Source: Marinilabiliales bacterium
GTDB taxonomy: Bacteria > Bacteroidota > Bacteroidia > Bacteroidales > F082
NCBI GenBank assembly: GCA_002869365.1
Contig: PKTA01000057.1
Coordinates: 7,577-67,157, forward strand
Reading direction: 5' to 3'
Length of the DNA: 59,581 nt
Part shown: in pieces, positions 8,729 through 16,303 of the stretch
Layout of the letters: each line of letters opens with the position of its first letter
How positions within the stretch are numbered: the first letter of the stretch is position 1
Notes under the pieces: model-generated
Told to the model about the DNA's origin: nothing
The model's input: only the letters and a program-made list of their open reading frames with translations
The model's database searches: none
Position numbers and translations under genes: made by a program

Positions 8729-9502
8729 TTATTTATTAAACATAAGTGCTATTCCAAATTCCACCCAGGATAATTTCATGTTTATTTCTTTGTCTGTTTT
8801 GCTCGTTGTCCAATAATAATTAAAAAACCTTTCCTGATATCTGATTGTCGGATTGCTATAAGTGTAGGAAGAGGAAATTTTCATATTTGTGCTTTTACCA
8901 ACGGAGAAGTAAACTGCAATTTCTGGCTTAAAAATTAAGGATGTACCTTCTCCCTCAAAAACTTTGTAAGTAGCAGGAGAGGAATCAGATTGGGTCTTGT
9001 AAAACCTATGTTCAATAGAAGGTCTACGTGAAAAAGAAATGCCTGTTAATAAAGTAAAATCAAATACTAGGTCGGTTGTTTTAATTTGATAATTTGGGCC
9101 TATGTAAAAGTTTGTAAACCACCACCTACCGTAGTCTACTTCATTAATATAACCTGATGGAATGTTAACATAATCAAATATTGTATCACTCGATTTATCA
9201 TAACCAAAAATGTTAAATCCCAGGCCTATTTTCATTCCAATATTTTTCTTGCCATGAAAGCCATAAAAAGCATTCAGACTAATACCCGTTTTTCCATAGC
9301 CAGATTTCTTTGAACTCAAATCCTTGGAATTAAGATCTAAAAGCGGGAATGCAATATTACTGCCGATTTCAAGAAAAAATTGAGAAGAGTCGTAAGTGCT
9401 TGTTATTTGCGAAAAGGATGTATTTGAATTACATAGCAATAAAAAAACAATAAAATACGCACAACGAGGGTTAAATCTGTTAAGGTTTCCTAAAAAATTC
9501 AT
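8729..9502 (-). CDS. outer-membrane beta-barrel protein, hypothetical
   Basis: A 257-residue protein with a signal peptide (about residues 12-32: CAYFIVFLLLCNSNTSFSQ). Alternating hydrophobic and aromatic strands follow (FFLEIGSNIAFPLL, GISLNAFYGFHG, IGMKIGLGFNIFGY, WWFTNFYIGPNYQI), ending in WVEFGIALMFNK. This is typical of small PorT-like or OMP_b-brl barrels of Bacteroidota. No specific family is recognised. It is divergent from the haem-binding pair, with promoter elements of the two units overlapping at 9531-9550. Confidence 0.7.
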   Translation of the reverse strand: MNFLGNLNRFNPRCAYFIVFLLLCNSNTSFSQITSTYDSSQFFLEIGSNIAFPLLDLNSKDLSSKKSGYGKTGISLNAFYGFHGKKNIGMKIGLGFNIFGYDKSSDTIFDYVNIPSGYINEVDYGRWWFTNFYIGPNYQIKTTDLVFDFTLLTGISFSRRPSIEHRFYKTQSDSSPATYKVFEGEGTSLIFKPEIAVYFSVGKSTNMKISSSYTYSNPTIRYQERFFNYYWTTSKTDKEINMKLSWVEFGIALMFNK

Positions 9503-9530
9503 TAAGTAGAATGGATTTAAATAAATAATT

Positions 9531-9538
9531 TATTTTTG
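9531..9538 (+). promoter_or_regulatory. TAnnTTTG -7 element for the haem-binding gene pair
   Basis: TATTTTTG, exact consensus, 60 bases before the ATG at 9599. It sits 4 bases from an oppositely oriented element at 9543-9550. Confidence 0.6.
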
Positions 9539-9542
9539 CGTT

Positions 9543-9550
9543 CAAAATTA
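9543..9550 (-). promoter_or_regulatory. TAnnTTTG -7 element for the outer-membrane protein gene
   Basis: The minus strand reads TAATTTTG, 41 bases upstream of the start at 9502. It faces into the plus-strand promoter at 9531-9538, so the two initiation zones should overlap. Confidence 0.5.
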
Positions 9551-9598
9551 CGTATATTGAGCAATAAATCAAATTATTAAATTAAATTTCTTTCGAAA

Positions 9599-10000
9599 AT
9601 GAGAAAACTATTTTTTACACTTTTAATGGCAGTAACTGCGCTGCTTTTCTTTAATTTTACTACTCCAGGAGGAGAAGTTAAAGCGAATGATTCAAACGAT
9701 AAAACTATCGAAATTCCTGAAAATGTTCAAACCATTCTTGATAACTCATGTTATGGTTGTCATAATTCTGATTCGAAAAACCAAAAAGGAAGAGATAAAT
9801 TAAGTTTTGACAAACTTAATAGTATTAAGACCTATAAAGTTATTGGCAAACTTACTGACATTGCAGATGTTTTAAATGAAGGAGAAATGCCTCCTAAGAA
9901 ATTTTTAGATAATTACCCTGAACGTGCTTTGTCTGATGAAGATAAGGAGACATTAAAAAATTGGGCTACTGATGCAGCAGCAAATTTAGCCGGAAAATAA
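9599..10000 (+). CDS. haem-binding domain protein (c-type, CxxCH)
   Basis: A 133-residue exported protein with a signal peptide (about residues 1-29, hydrophobic core FFTLLMAVTALLFF). It has one haem c attachment motif CYGCH near residue 51 and a likely distal methionine in EGEMPPKKFL. The end SDEDKETLKNWATDAA is typical of the Haem_bd/cytochrome c family. It probably carries electrons or senses redox state in the periplasm. It is followed after 5 bases by a second CxxCH protein, forming a two-gene unit closed by the terminator at 10471-10515. No oxidase or reductase partner is adjacent. Confidence 0.85.
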   Translation: MRKLFFTLLMAVTALLFFNFTTPGGEVKANDSNDKTIEIPENVQTILDNSCYGCHNSDSKNQKGRDKLSFDKLNSIKTYKVIGKLTDIADVLNEGEMPPKKFLDNYPERALSDEDKETLKNWATDAAANLAGK

Positions 10001-10005
10001 TAATT

Positions 10006-10458
10006 ATGAAAAAAACTATTTGGCTATTACTAATCGGTATTGTTGTATTAATTCAATTAATACCTACAGGACGACCAGAATCAACGGATAATAATCCTAA
10101 TGATTTGATTGTAAATAATAATCTACCTGATAGTGTTGTTTCTATTTTACAAACTTCTTGTTATGATTGTCATTCGAATCAATCTGTTTACCCATGGTAT
10201 TCTTATGTTGCGCCAGTTTCCTGGCTTGTAGCCAGAGACGTTCGCAACGGTAAAGAAGAATTGAATTTTAGTGAGTGGGAGAGTTTGGATAAGATGAAAA
10301 AAGCAAAATTAATCGATGATATTATTGAGGAGGTGTCTGATGGTGGCATGCCACTTCAAATCTATCCACTTATGCACCCGGAAGCCAAACTAACTAAATC
10401 TGACAGGCAAATGATAGTCGATTGGGCTGAAAGTTACGGTGAGAGTTTGTTTGAGTAG
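10006..10458 (+). CDS. haem-binding domain protein (Haem_bd family)
   Basis: A 150-residue protein anchored or exported by an N-terminal hydrophobic segment (TIWLLLIGIVVLIQLI). One CYDCH motif lies near residue 49, followed by the Haem_bd hallmarks SNQSVYPWYSYVAPVSWLVARDV, FSEWESL and GGMPLQIYPLMHPEAKLT (methionine ligand candidate). The C-terminal WAESYGES fits the family. It sits 5 bases downstream of the first haem protein, so the two are probably co-expressed and may exchange electrons. It ends in TAG. Confidence 0.88.
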   Translation: MKKTIWLLLIGIVVLIQLIPTGRPESTDNNPNDLIVNNNLPDSVVSILQTSCYDCHSNQSVYPWYSYVAPVSWLVARDVRNGKEELNFSEWESLDKMKKAKLIDDIIEEVSDGGMPLQIYPLMHPEAKLTKSDRQMIVDWAESYGESLFE

Positions 10459-10470
10459 TTGAACTAGTTA

Positions 10471-10515
10471 AAAAAACAAAGGCATGAATTAAATTTTTAA
10501 TTCATGCCTTTTTAT
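10471..10515. terminator. bidirectional intrinsic terminator
   Basis: A perfect 10-bp stem (10481-10490 with 10499-10508) has an 8-base AT loop. It is extended by A3/T3 and flanked by an A-rich run on the left and a T-run on the right. It lies between the convergent haem-binding pair and the oxidoreductase operon and can serve both. Confidence 0.92.
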
Positions 10516-10535
10516 TTTCTGGTATTTAGAACTTC

Positions 10536-11078
10536 TTATGTTGTAATAACATTTTTCATTCCCTGTGTGATGGCATCTTCATTCAAAGGAATGAGTTTGT
10601 GATACCTTTCGGGAAGTGACTTTTTAAGTCCTTTAATTACATTCTCAAGTTTAACAATAGGTTTTATCTGAAGATATGCTCCAAGTACAACCATATTAAA
10701 GATTTTAGTATTACCCATATCAGCGGCAATTTTAGCACCTTCAATTTTATAAATAGTGATATCTGTGCGTGAAGGATGTTTTGATATACCGTTAGGGTCG
10801 TAAAGTAATACGCCACCTGGTTTAACAGTCTCTTCAAATTTATCCATTGATTGCTGATTTAGGATGATGGCAGTATCGTAATATGTTAAAGTTGGAGAAC
10901 TAATTCTCTCATCACTAACAATTACTGTTACGTTTGCAGTACCACCCCTCATTTCTGGTCCATAGGAAGGCATCCAGCTAACTTCCTGCTCTTGCATAAT
11001 TCCTGAGTAAGCAAGTATTTTACCCATCGAAAGCACGCCTTGTCCGCCAAATCCGGCTATAATAATTTCTTCAGTCAT
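10536..11078 (-). CDS. 2-oxoacid:ferredoxin oxidoreductase, gamma subunit
   Basis: A 180-residue gamma subunit of a pyruvate/2-ketoisovalerate/2-oxoglutarate ferredoxin oxidoreductase. The N-terminus IIIAGFGGQGVLSMGKILA is the family signature. WMPSYGPEMRGGTANVTVIVS follows, and the rest fits the 175-195 residue range. It is the last gene of the four-gene unit (ferredoxin, alpha, beta, gamma), 23 bases after the beta gene. The complex makes acyl-CoA and reduced ferredoxin from a 2-oxoacid in the cytosol. Substrate choice cannot be read from this subunit. Confidence 0.93.
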   Translation of the reverse strand: MTEEIIIAGFGGQGVLSMGKILAYSGIMQEQEVSWMPSYGPEMRGGTANVTVIVSDERISSPTLTYYDTAIILNQQSMDKFEETVKPGGVLLYDPNGISKHPSRTDITIYKIEGAKIAADMGNTKIFNMVVLGAYLQIKPIVKLENVIKGLKKSLPERYHKLIPLNEDAITQGMKNVITT

Positions 11079-11101
11079 TTTTTCAATTTTTAAAATATTA
11101 C

Positions 11102-11893
11102 TTACTTTTCAATTAATTTACCATCAACTTTGATGTCGCCAAGAGGATAGTATGGAAACATATTTTCTTCCATCCATTCGTTAGAATCATTTGGAGTCAT
11201 TTTCCATCCTGAATTACAGTTTGAAACAATTTCTATAAATGACAATCCTGGCTTGTTATCAATTTGATTCTGGAATGCTTTTTTGATAGCTCTTTTAGCC
11301 TTTCTGGCTGCAGCAGGCGAATGAACTGCCTGACGACTTACATATTGCACACCAGGTAAATTAGAAATTAACTCTGTAATTTTTAATGGATAACCCATAG
11401 AAGCAACATCACGTCCAAAAGGAGAAGTAGAAGTCTTCATCTCAGGTAGAGTAGTTGGTGCCATTTGACCACCTGTCATACCGTAAATACCATTATTAAT
11501 GAAGATAATAACTATCTGCTCGCCTCTGTTACAGGCATGTATTGTTTCTGCAGTTCCAATGGCAGCAAGGTCACCATCACCCTGATAGGTAAAAACAACC
11601 TTATTTGGCCACAATCTTTTTACAGCAGTTGCATGGGCTGGAGCACGTCCGTGTGCCGCCTGTTGCATGTCAATATTCATAAATTCATAGGCAAGAACTG
11701 AACAGCCAACAGGAGCAATTCCAATGGTGTCATTTTCTTTACCTAATTCTTCAATTACTTCCATGGTCAACCTGTGTGCAGTTCCGTGACCACATCCCGG
11801 ACAATAACTGAGCGTTTTGTCAGTCATTAACTTGGTTTTTTCGTAAACCAGGTTTTCCGGCTTAATAATATCTTGTACCGATAGTTCTGCCAT
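11102..11893 (-). CDS. 2-oxoacid:ferredoxin oxidoreductase, beta (thiamine diphosphate) subunit
   Basis: A 263-residue TPP-binding subunit. It shows YCPGCGHGTAHRL near the N-terminus and the TPP/Mg motif GDGDLAAIGTAETIHACNRG...NNGIYGMTGGQ (GDG then NN). APTT and the C-terminal FIEIVSNCNSGW are typical of the KOR/VOR beta class. It starts 3 bases after the alpha gene stop. With the separately encoded alpha, gamma and ferredoxin subunits it forms the four-subunit enzyme class of anaerobes. Confidence 0.94.
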   Translation of the reverse strand: MAELSVQDIIKPENLVYEKTKLMTDKTLSYCPGCGHGTAHRLTMEVIEELGKENDTIGIAPVGCSVLAYEFMNIDMQQAAHGRAPAHATAVKRLWPNKVVFTYQGDGDLAAIGTAETIHACNRGEQIVIIFINNGIYGMTGGQMAPTTLPEMKTSTSPFGRDVASMGYPLKITELISNLPGVQYVSRQAVHSPAAARKAKRAIKKAFQNQIDNKPGLSFIEIVSNCNSGWKMTPNDSNEWMEENMFPYYPLGDIKVDGKLIEK

Positions 11894-11896
11894 AGT

Positions 11897-12982
11897 TTAA
11901 CCTCCTATTATTTTTTGTTCAAGGGCTTCAACAACTTCTTCAGGAGAGTGAATAACTCCACCTACGCGCCCAAAATGATCTACTTTAGTTTTTCCTTGTA
12001 CAGCAAGTTGAATATCCTCAACCATCTGTCCCATACTCATTTCAACAGAGAGGAATCCTTTGATTCCCTTTGCTGTGAATTCTTTGATTACATCTGATGC
12101 AAAAGGCCAGAGGCTTATAATTCTCAGTAAACCAACTTTAATACCTTTTTCACGAGCAAGTTTAACTGATTTCTGACAAATTCGTGCACTACTTCCGTAA
12201 GCAACAAATAGATAATCAGCATCATCAGTATCGATAAGTTCATAGCGAACTTCGTTTTCTTTTATCTCATTATATTTAGCATGAAGATGCTGGTTATGCT
12301 TCTCTAATTTATGTGGATCAAGGTCAAGAGAAGTAAGTATTCTTCTTTCTTTACCCTTAGGTTTGCCAGTGGTAGCCCAAGGATATTTTTCAATAACTTC
12401 CTGATCTGTAAGTCTTGGCATCTGATCGAATAATTCAACTTTTTCCATCATCTGACCGATTAATCCATCTGCAATTATTAATACAGGAGTTCTGTATTTA
12501 AAAGCCAGATCAAATGCTACAGGTACGAAATCTGACATTTCCTGTACTGAAGCAGGAGCAAGACATGGAAGTCTGTAGTCGCCATGACCACCACCTTTTA
12601 CCGACTGAAAGTAGTCGGATTGTGCAGGTTGAATATCTCCAAGCCCCGGGCCTCCTCTAACAACATTAGCTATTACACAAGGAACTTCACCACCAGCAAG
12701 ATAAGATATACCCTCCTGCATCAGACTGATTCCAGGACTTGATGAAGATGTCATTACTTTTTTGCCACTTCCACCGCCGCCATACAGCATGTTTATAGAA
12801 GCAACTTCACTTTCGGCTTGTAGAACAACCATTCCTGTTCGATCGAATGGTTTCTCCGCCATTAAATATTCTATAACCTCACTCTGAGGTGTGATGGGGT
12901 ACCCGAAGTAACCGTCGGCGCCTGCCCTGATAGCCGCTTCCGCCAAGGCCTCGTTTCCCTTCATTAATTTTAATTCACCCAT
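11897..12982 (-). CDS. vorB: 3-methyl-2-oxobutanoate:ferredoxin oxidoreductase alpha subunit (VorB type)
   Basis: A 361-residue alpha subunit with the pyrimidine-binding N-terminal domain (MKGNEALAEAAIRAGADGYFGYPITPQSE). SSSSPGISLMQEGISYLAG and RGGPGLGDIQPAQSDYFQ are typical of the VorB/KorA group. The C-terminal part (FVAYGSSARI, GLLRIISLWPFA, VEMSMGQMVEDIQLAVQG) is the transketolase-C-like domain. It lies between the ferredoxin subunit gene (12-base gap) and the beta gene (3-base gap). VorB is the best guess by resemblance; 2-oxoglutarate as substrate is not excluded. Confidence 0.9.
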   Translation of the reverse strand: MGELKLMKGNEALAEAAIRAGADGYFGYPITPQSEVIEYLMAEKPFDRTGMVVLQAESEVASINMLYGGGGSGKKVMTSSSSPGISLMQEGISYLAGGEVPCVIANVVRGGPGLGDIQPAQSDYFQSVKGGGHGDYRLPCLAPASVQEMSDFVPVAFDLAFKYRTPVLIIADGLIGQMMEKVELFDQMPRLTDQEVIEKYPWATTGKPKGKERRILTSLDLDPHKLEKHNQHLHAKYNEIKENEVRYELIDTDDADYLFVAYGSSARICQKSVKLAREKGIKVGLLRIISLWPFASDVIKEFTAKGIKGFLSVEMSMGQMVEDIQLAVQGKTKVDHFGRVGGVIHSPEEVVEALEQKIIGG

Positions 12983-12994
12983 ATTGTTATTTTT

Positions 12995-13225
12995 TTAAGC
13001 AGTTTTTTTTACACGATAAACCGTGATTACGCCATCAGGGCATACAACTGCACAGTTAGTACATCCGGTACATGCTTCCGGGCTAGCCATAAATGCATAA
13101 TGGTAACCCTTTCCATTAACTTCTGATGCAAGTTCGATAACGTCAGTTGGACAAGCAGGGACACATACTCCGCATCCTTTGCAACCTTCTTCGTTAACTA
13201 CTATTGCTCCTCTGACTTTTGCCAT
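12995..13225 (-). CDS. ferredoxin-type 4Fe-4S delta subunit of 2-oxoacid oxidoreductase
   Basis: A 76-residue two-cluster ferredoxin with CKGCGVCVPACP and CTGCTNCAVVCP, two complete 4Fe-4S binding motifs. It passes electrons from the TPP subunit to external ferredoxin. I chose the ATG at 13225 (MAKVRGAIVV). An in-frame ATG 36 bases upstream would add a hydrophobic MPINFELNFLYI extension unlike the family. This is the first gene of the four-subunit operon. No exact TAnnTTTG element was found in the 100 bases upstream. Confidence 0.9.
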   Translation of the reverse strand: MAKVRGAIVVNEEGCKGCGVCVPACPTDVIELASEVNGKGYHYAFMASPEACTGCTNCAVVCPDGVITVYRVKKTA

Positions 13226-13549
13226 AATATATAGAAAGTTTAATTCAAAATTTATTGGCACGAAATTACAGAATTTAATTGAGCTTTTGGCCCGTACAAC
13301 CTAATTTAAAACCGATTTAAAGAACGGTAAAAACTAAGTTTTTAAGAAGTTCGCTTTTTTTTTCGAATTATTGAGAATAATTTTGTTTTTGGAGGGTTAA
13401 GTAAATGTAATACAATAAAATAAATCGGTATGCAGGTGTTTTTATTTTTATGAATAATTGGAAAAACTAATTTTGTTTTTTTACGTTGAGATTAAAACTT
13501 ACAACTATCCATGAACGATGAAAATGTTTTGTTTTAAGAAATTTGTTAT
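13226..13549. other. gene-free stretch upstream of the oxidoreductase operon
   Basis: About 320 AT-rich bases between the PorE-like gene and the ferredoxin subunit gene, both on the minus strand. It must hold the operon promoter, but no exact TAnnTTTG element is visible (a near match overlaps 13247-13255). No RNA gene, strong hairpin or conserved small reading frame was seen. Confidence 0.5.
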
Positions 13550-15466
13550 TTATTTAACAATTATTGTTGTCCTTCTGTTTAATGATCTTCCTTTATCAGA
13601 AGAATTATCTGAAACAGGATATTTTGAGCCTCTTCCAATATGCGATAATCTGTTTTTCGAAATACCATTTATGATTAGAAAGTCTTCAACGGATTTTGCT
13701 CTTTCTTCTGAAAGTTCCAGGTTATAATTATCATCTCCAACATTGTCGGTATGTCCTGCTATTAAAATGTTTATTTCCGGATTTTGATTTAGCAATTTTA
13801 TTAGTTTGTTTAATTCTGGTAATGACTCATCCTTTAATGTCCATTTATCTGTATCAAAATATATGTTGTTTAAATTAACGCTGTGACCCTTTTCTATTTT
13901 TACCAGTTCAAAAACATTTTCTTGTTCATAGTCTTCAAACTCGTTTAAAGTTGAGGAATAGAAGAAATAACCATCTTTAGAAATATTAAAAGCATATGTC
14001 CTTTGGGGGAAAAGTACTGACATAAAACTACCGTCTCCTTTATCTGATTCGCTTCTGCTGAATAAGGTAAGTGTTTTTAAATCAGTAATTTCAATTGTGG
14101 ATTGCAGTGGTTTTTTACTTTTTTTATCTATAACTTTACCCTTAAAAACAGTAATTATTTCGGGCGAAATAACTTCACTCATTCTTATTGAGTAAATGTC
14201 ATAACGCAACGAATCAGCATTTCTATTGGAAGATATCCATGCTTTGTTACCATTTAATGATGGAAAAATACTTATCTCATCGTATTTTGTATTTATAGGA
14301 TAACCCAAATTTTTTCCTTTTTCCCATCGGTTAGTAAAGTCTTTTCTGGAAATTAATAAATCGTAACCACCCATGCCTATTGTTCCATCGGAAGAATAGT
14401 AAAGAGTCTTTCCGTCGGGATGGATATAAGGCGACATTTCATTTCCTGCAGTGTTTATACTATCACCAAGATTGATGGCTGGACTCCACTTCCCGTTTTC
14501 AAGTAATTCACTTTTCCATATGTCGGAACCTCCCTTTCCTCCCTTTCTTCTTGATGCAAAATAAATGGTGTTACCATCGGCAGAAATTGATGCCTGCGAA
14601 TCCCATGAAACTGAGTTTATTGATGAAGAAACTGAAATAGCTTTACTCCATTTACCCGACTGCTTTTTACTCAAATAAATATCACAACTACCCATTCCTT
14701 CAGGCCAGTTACAGCCGGTAAAATACATATCCTTACCATCGAAAGATAGCGTCATGCCCCCTGTATTACCCTGACTGTCAGGTATTTTTATTTCGCTAGG
14801 ATATTGCCATTTGCCATCAATTTTATTGCTTTCCATAAAAAATTCACGAAAGTAACTACTGGCTAATCCCAAATCACCATAGTCTTTTCTTGTAAAAACC
14901 ATATAATTTTCATCATCATTTACATAATTTATATACTCTTCGTTATTGGAATTGAAATTTGAGCTTAGCCTTTCAATATTTACGTCAACCGGATTATTAA
15001 TTGCATTTTTGGCGAAAACTGCTTTTTCGTAACCAAATTCGGCCAGCATTGCCCTTTCCGGATTATTACCTTCTAATTTTAAGTAGGATTTATAGGAAGT
15101 GATTGATTTGTCGAATTCATCCTCTTCCAAATATAAATCTCCCAGAAAATAATATACAGCAGGATAAAATGTTGAATTTTGTTTTAATAATTTCTCATAA
15201 ATTTTTATGGCCTCCTCATTTTTATACTGATCTCTGTAAACATCGCCCAGAAGCAAAATACATTCTTTAAAATTTTCATCTTTTTTTAGAGCCTTTTTTA
15301 AAATTGTTTCGGCCTCAGAATAATTTCGTTGCCTTATCAAACTTTCAGCCTGCTTAAAATATTTTACAGCCTTTTTGTTTTTGTTCGAAAGCGAAGATTG
15401 TGAAATAGCCTGATGTAATTGAAACATCAAGATCAGTATTAGGATATTTTTTAAAATCTTTATCAT
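13550..15466 (-). CDS. OmpA-family protein with TPR, PD40 propeller and CRD domains (PorE-like)
   Basis: A 638-residue periplasmic or outer-membrane-associated protein with signal peptide (ILKNILILILMFQLHQAISQ). TPR helices lie at about residues 30-140. A PD40/WD40-like propeller follows (repeats such as DGKDMYFTGCNWPEGMGSCD, DGNTIYFASRRKGGKGGSD and DGKTLYYSSDGTIGMGGYD). A carboxypeptidase-regulatory-like beta domain is next (FKGKVIDKKSKKPLQSTIEI). The C-terminal OmpA peptidoglycan-binding domain contains IAGHTDNVGDDNYNLELSEERA and NRRTT. This order is that of PorE of the type IX secretion system, but many paralogues share it, so the role is inference. A TAATTTTG element ends only 9 bases before the start codon. 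Confidence 0.85.
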   Translation of the reverse strand: MIKILKNILILILMFQLHQAISQSSLSNKNKKAVKYFKQAESLIRQRNYSEAETILKKALKKDENFKECILLLGDVYRDQYKNEEAIKIYEKLLKQNSTFYPAVYYFLGDLYLEEDEFDKSITSYKSYLKLEGNNPERAMLAEFGYEKAVFAKNAINNPVDVNIERLSSNFNSNNEEYINYVNDDENYMVFTRKDYGDLGLASSYFREFFMESNKIDGKWQYPSEIKIPDSQGNTGGMTLSFDGKDMYFTGCNWPEGMGSCDIYLSKKQSGKWSKAISVSSSINSVSWDSQASISADGNTIYFASRRKGGKGGSDIWKSELLENGKWSPAINLGDSINTAGNEMSPYIHPDGKTLYYSSDGTIGMGGYDLLISRKDFTNRWEKGKNLGYPINTKYDEISIFPSLNGNKAWISSNRNADSLRYDIYSIRMSEVISPEIITVFKGKVIDKKSKKPLQSTIEITDLKTLTLFSRSESDKGDGSFMSVLFPQRTYAFNISKDGYFFYSSTLNEFEDYEQENVFELVKIEKGHSVNLNNIYFDTDKWTLKDESLPELNKLIKLLNQNPEINILIAGHTDNVGDDNYNLELSEERAKSVEDFLIINGISKNRLSHIGRGSKYPVSDNSSDKGRSLNRRTTIIVK

Positions 15467-15475
15467 GAATGCCTA

Positions 15476-15483
15476 CAAAATTA
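15476..15483 (-). promoter_or_regulatory. TAnnTTTG -7 element very close to the PorE-like start
   Basis: The minus strand reads TAATTTTG. It ends 9 bases before the ATG at 15466, which would give an almost leaderless transcript if used. Confidence 0.4.
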
Positions 15484-15515
15484 AGCCTTTTTGAAATAAG
15501 AAAGGTTTTAGAAAA

Positions 15516-16169
15516 TCAACCCCACTCTTCATAAAACTGATTCAGAAACTGTAGCATAAAATTATGTCTCTCTTCTGCTATTTTCAGTGCTGTTTTAGTA
15601 TTCATTTTATCTTTCAGCAAAAGAAGTTTCTCATAAAAATGATTAATTGTTGGGGCTTTTGTTTTTTTATACTCTTCTTTGCTTTTAAATTTAACAGGCT
15701 TTATATCAGGATTGTATATCTCTGTTCCAATATGTCCACCATAATTAAAGGTACGGGCTATACCAATGGCACCAATTGCATCAATGCGATCAGCATCCTG
15801 CACAATCTCCAGTTCTTTGGAGTTGAAATTTATTTCGTCGAAGGAATTTTTAAAGGAGATATTTCTGATAATATTTTCAATATGATCGATTATGTAATTT
15901 TCTACATTAATAGATTTTAGAAAAGATTTTGCCATTTCTGGTCCGATTTCTTCATTTCCGTCATGAAATTTTGGATCAGCAATATCATGCAAAAGCGCAG
16001 CCAATTCAACCACAAACTCATCAGCACCTTCACCTTTTGCAATTTTCAAAGATAAATTTCTTACCCTGTGGATATGCCACCAATCATGTCCCCCTTCTGC
16101 TTTATAAAGCACTTTTTTTACAAATTTTTCAGTTTCTTCTACTATATATTTCTCGTTCTCTGTTAACAT
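15516..16169 (-). CDS. HD-domain metal-dependent phosphohydrolase
   Basis: A 217-residue soluble HD hydrolase. The metal-binding set is visible: H in GGHDWWHIHRVRNLSLKIA (about residue 25-32), the HD doublet in LAALLHDIADPKF (about 62), and the distal Asp in VQDADRIDAIGAIGIARTFNYGG. The DADRIDAIGAIGIAR motif is typical of the YedJ-like subgroup, whose substrate is unclear (a nucleotide is likely). Single gene, divergent from lpdA, ending in TGA. A TAATTTTG promoter element lies about 25 bases upstream. Confidence 0.9.
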   Translation of the reverse strand: MLTENEKYIVEETEKFVKKVLYKAEGGHDWWHIHRVRNLSLKIAKGEGADEFVVELAALLHDIADPKFHDGNEEIGPEMAKSFLKSINVENYIIDHIENIIRNISFKNSFDEINFNSKELEIVQDADRIDAIGAIGIARTFNYGGHIGTEIYNPDIKPVKFKSKEEYKKTKAPTINHFYEKLLLLKDKMNTKTALKIAEERHNFMLQFLNQFYEEWG

Positions 16170-16193
16170 TAGCTAATCTTATTTTTAATCAAT

Positions 16194-16201
16194 CAAAATT
16201 A
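16194..16201 (-). promoter_or_regulatory. TAnnTTTG -7 element for the HD hydrolase gene
   Basis: The minus strand reads TAATTTTG, 25 bases upstream of the start at 16169. Confidence 0.55.
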
Positions 16202-16237
16202 GCAAAGAAAATCATGTGCTAACTTAAATAGAATGAT

Positions 16238-16245
16238 TATTTTTG
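16238..16245 (+). promoter_or_regulatory. TAnnTTTG -7 element for lpdA
   Basis: TATTTTTG, exact consensus, 58 bases before the lpdA ATG. A small TCCCGATTATTCGGGA inverted repeat lies at 16264-16279 in the leader. Confidence 0.6.
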
Positions 16246-16263
16246 CAGACTTAAATGTCATTA

Positions 16264-16279
16264 TCCCGATTATTCGGGA
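16264..16279 (+). promoter_or_regulatory. inverted repeat in the lpdA leader
   Basis: TCCCGAttatTCGGGA, a perfect 6-bp stem with a 4-base loop between the promoter and the lpdA ATG. It could be an RNA hairpin in the 5' leader or an operator. No T-run follows, so it is not a terminator. Function unknown. Confidence 0.5.
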
Positions 16280-16303
16280 AAACAACTATTAAAATTACAG
16301 AGT

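Noticed and set aside
13543-13560. Terminator of the PorE-like gene (TTGTTA/TAACAA)
   Set aside because: Six AT pairs straddling the stop codon, with no U-run; expected often in AT-rich DNA.
15564-15920. Plus-strand 118-codon frame opposite the HD hydrolase
   Set aside because: Composition is Phe/Ile/Cys-rich shadow sequence, and the opposing gene carries all HD motifs.
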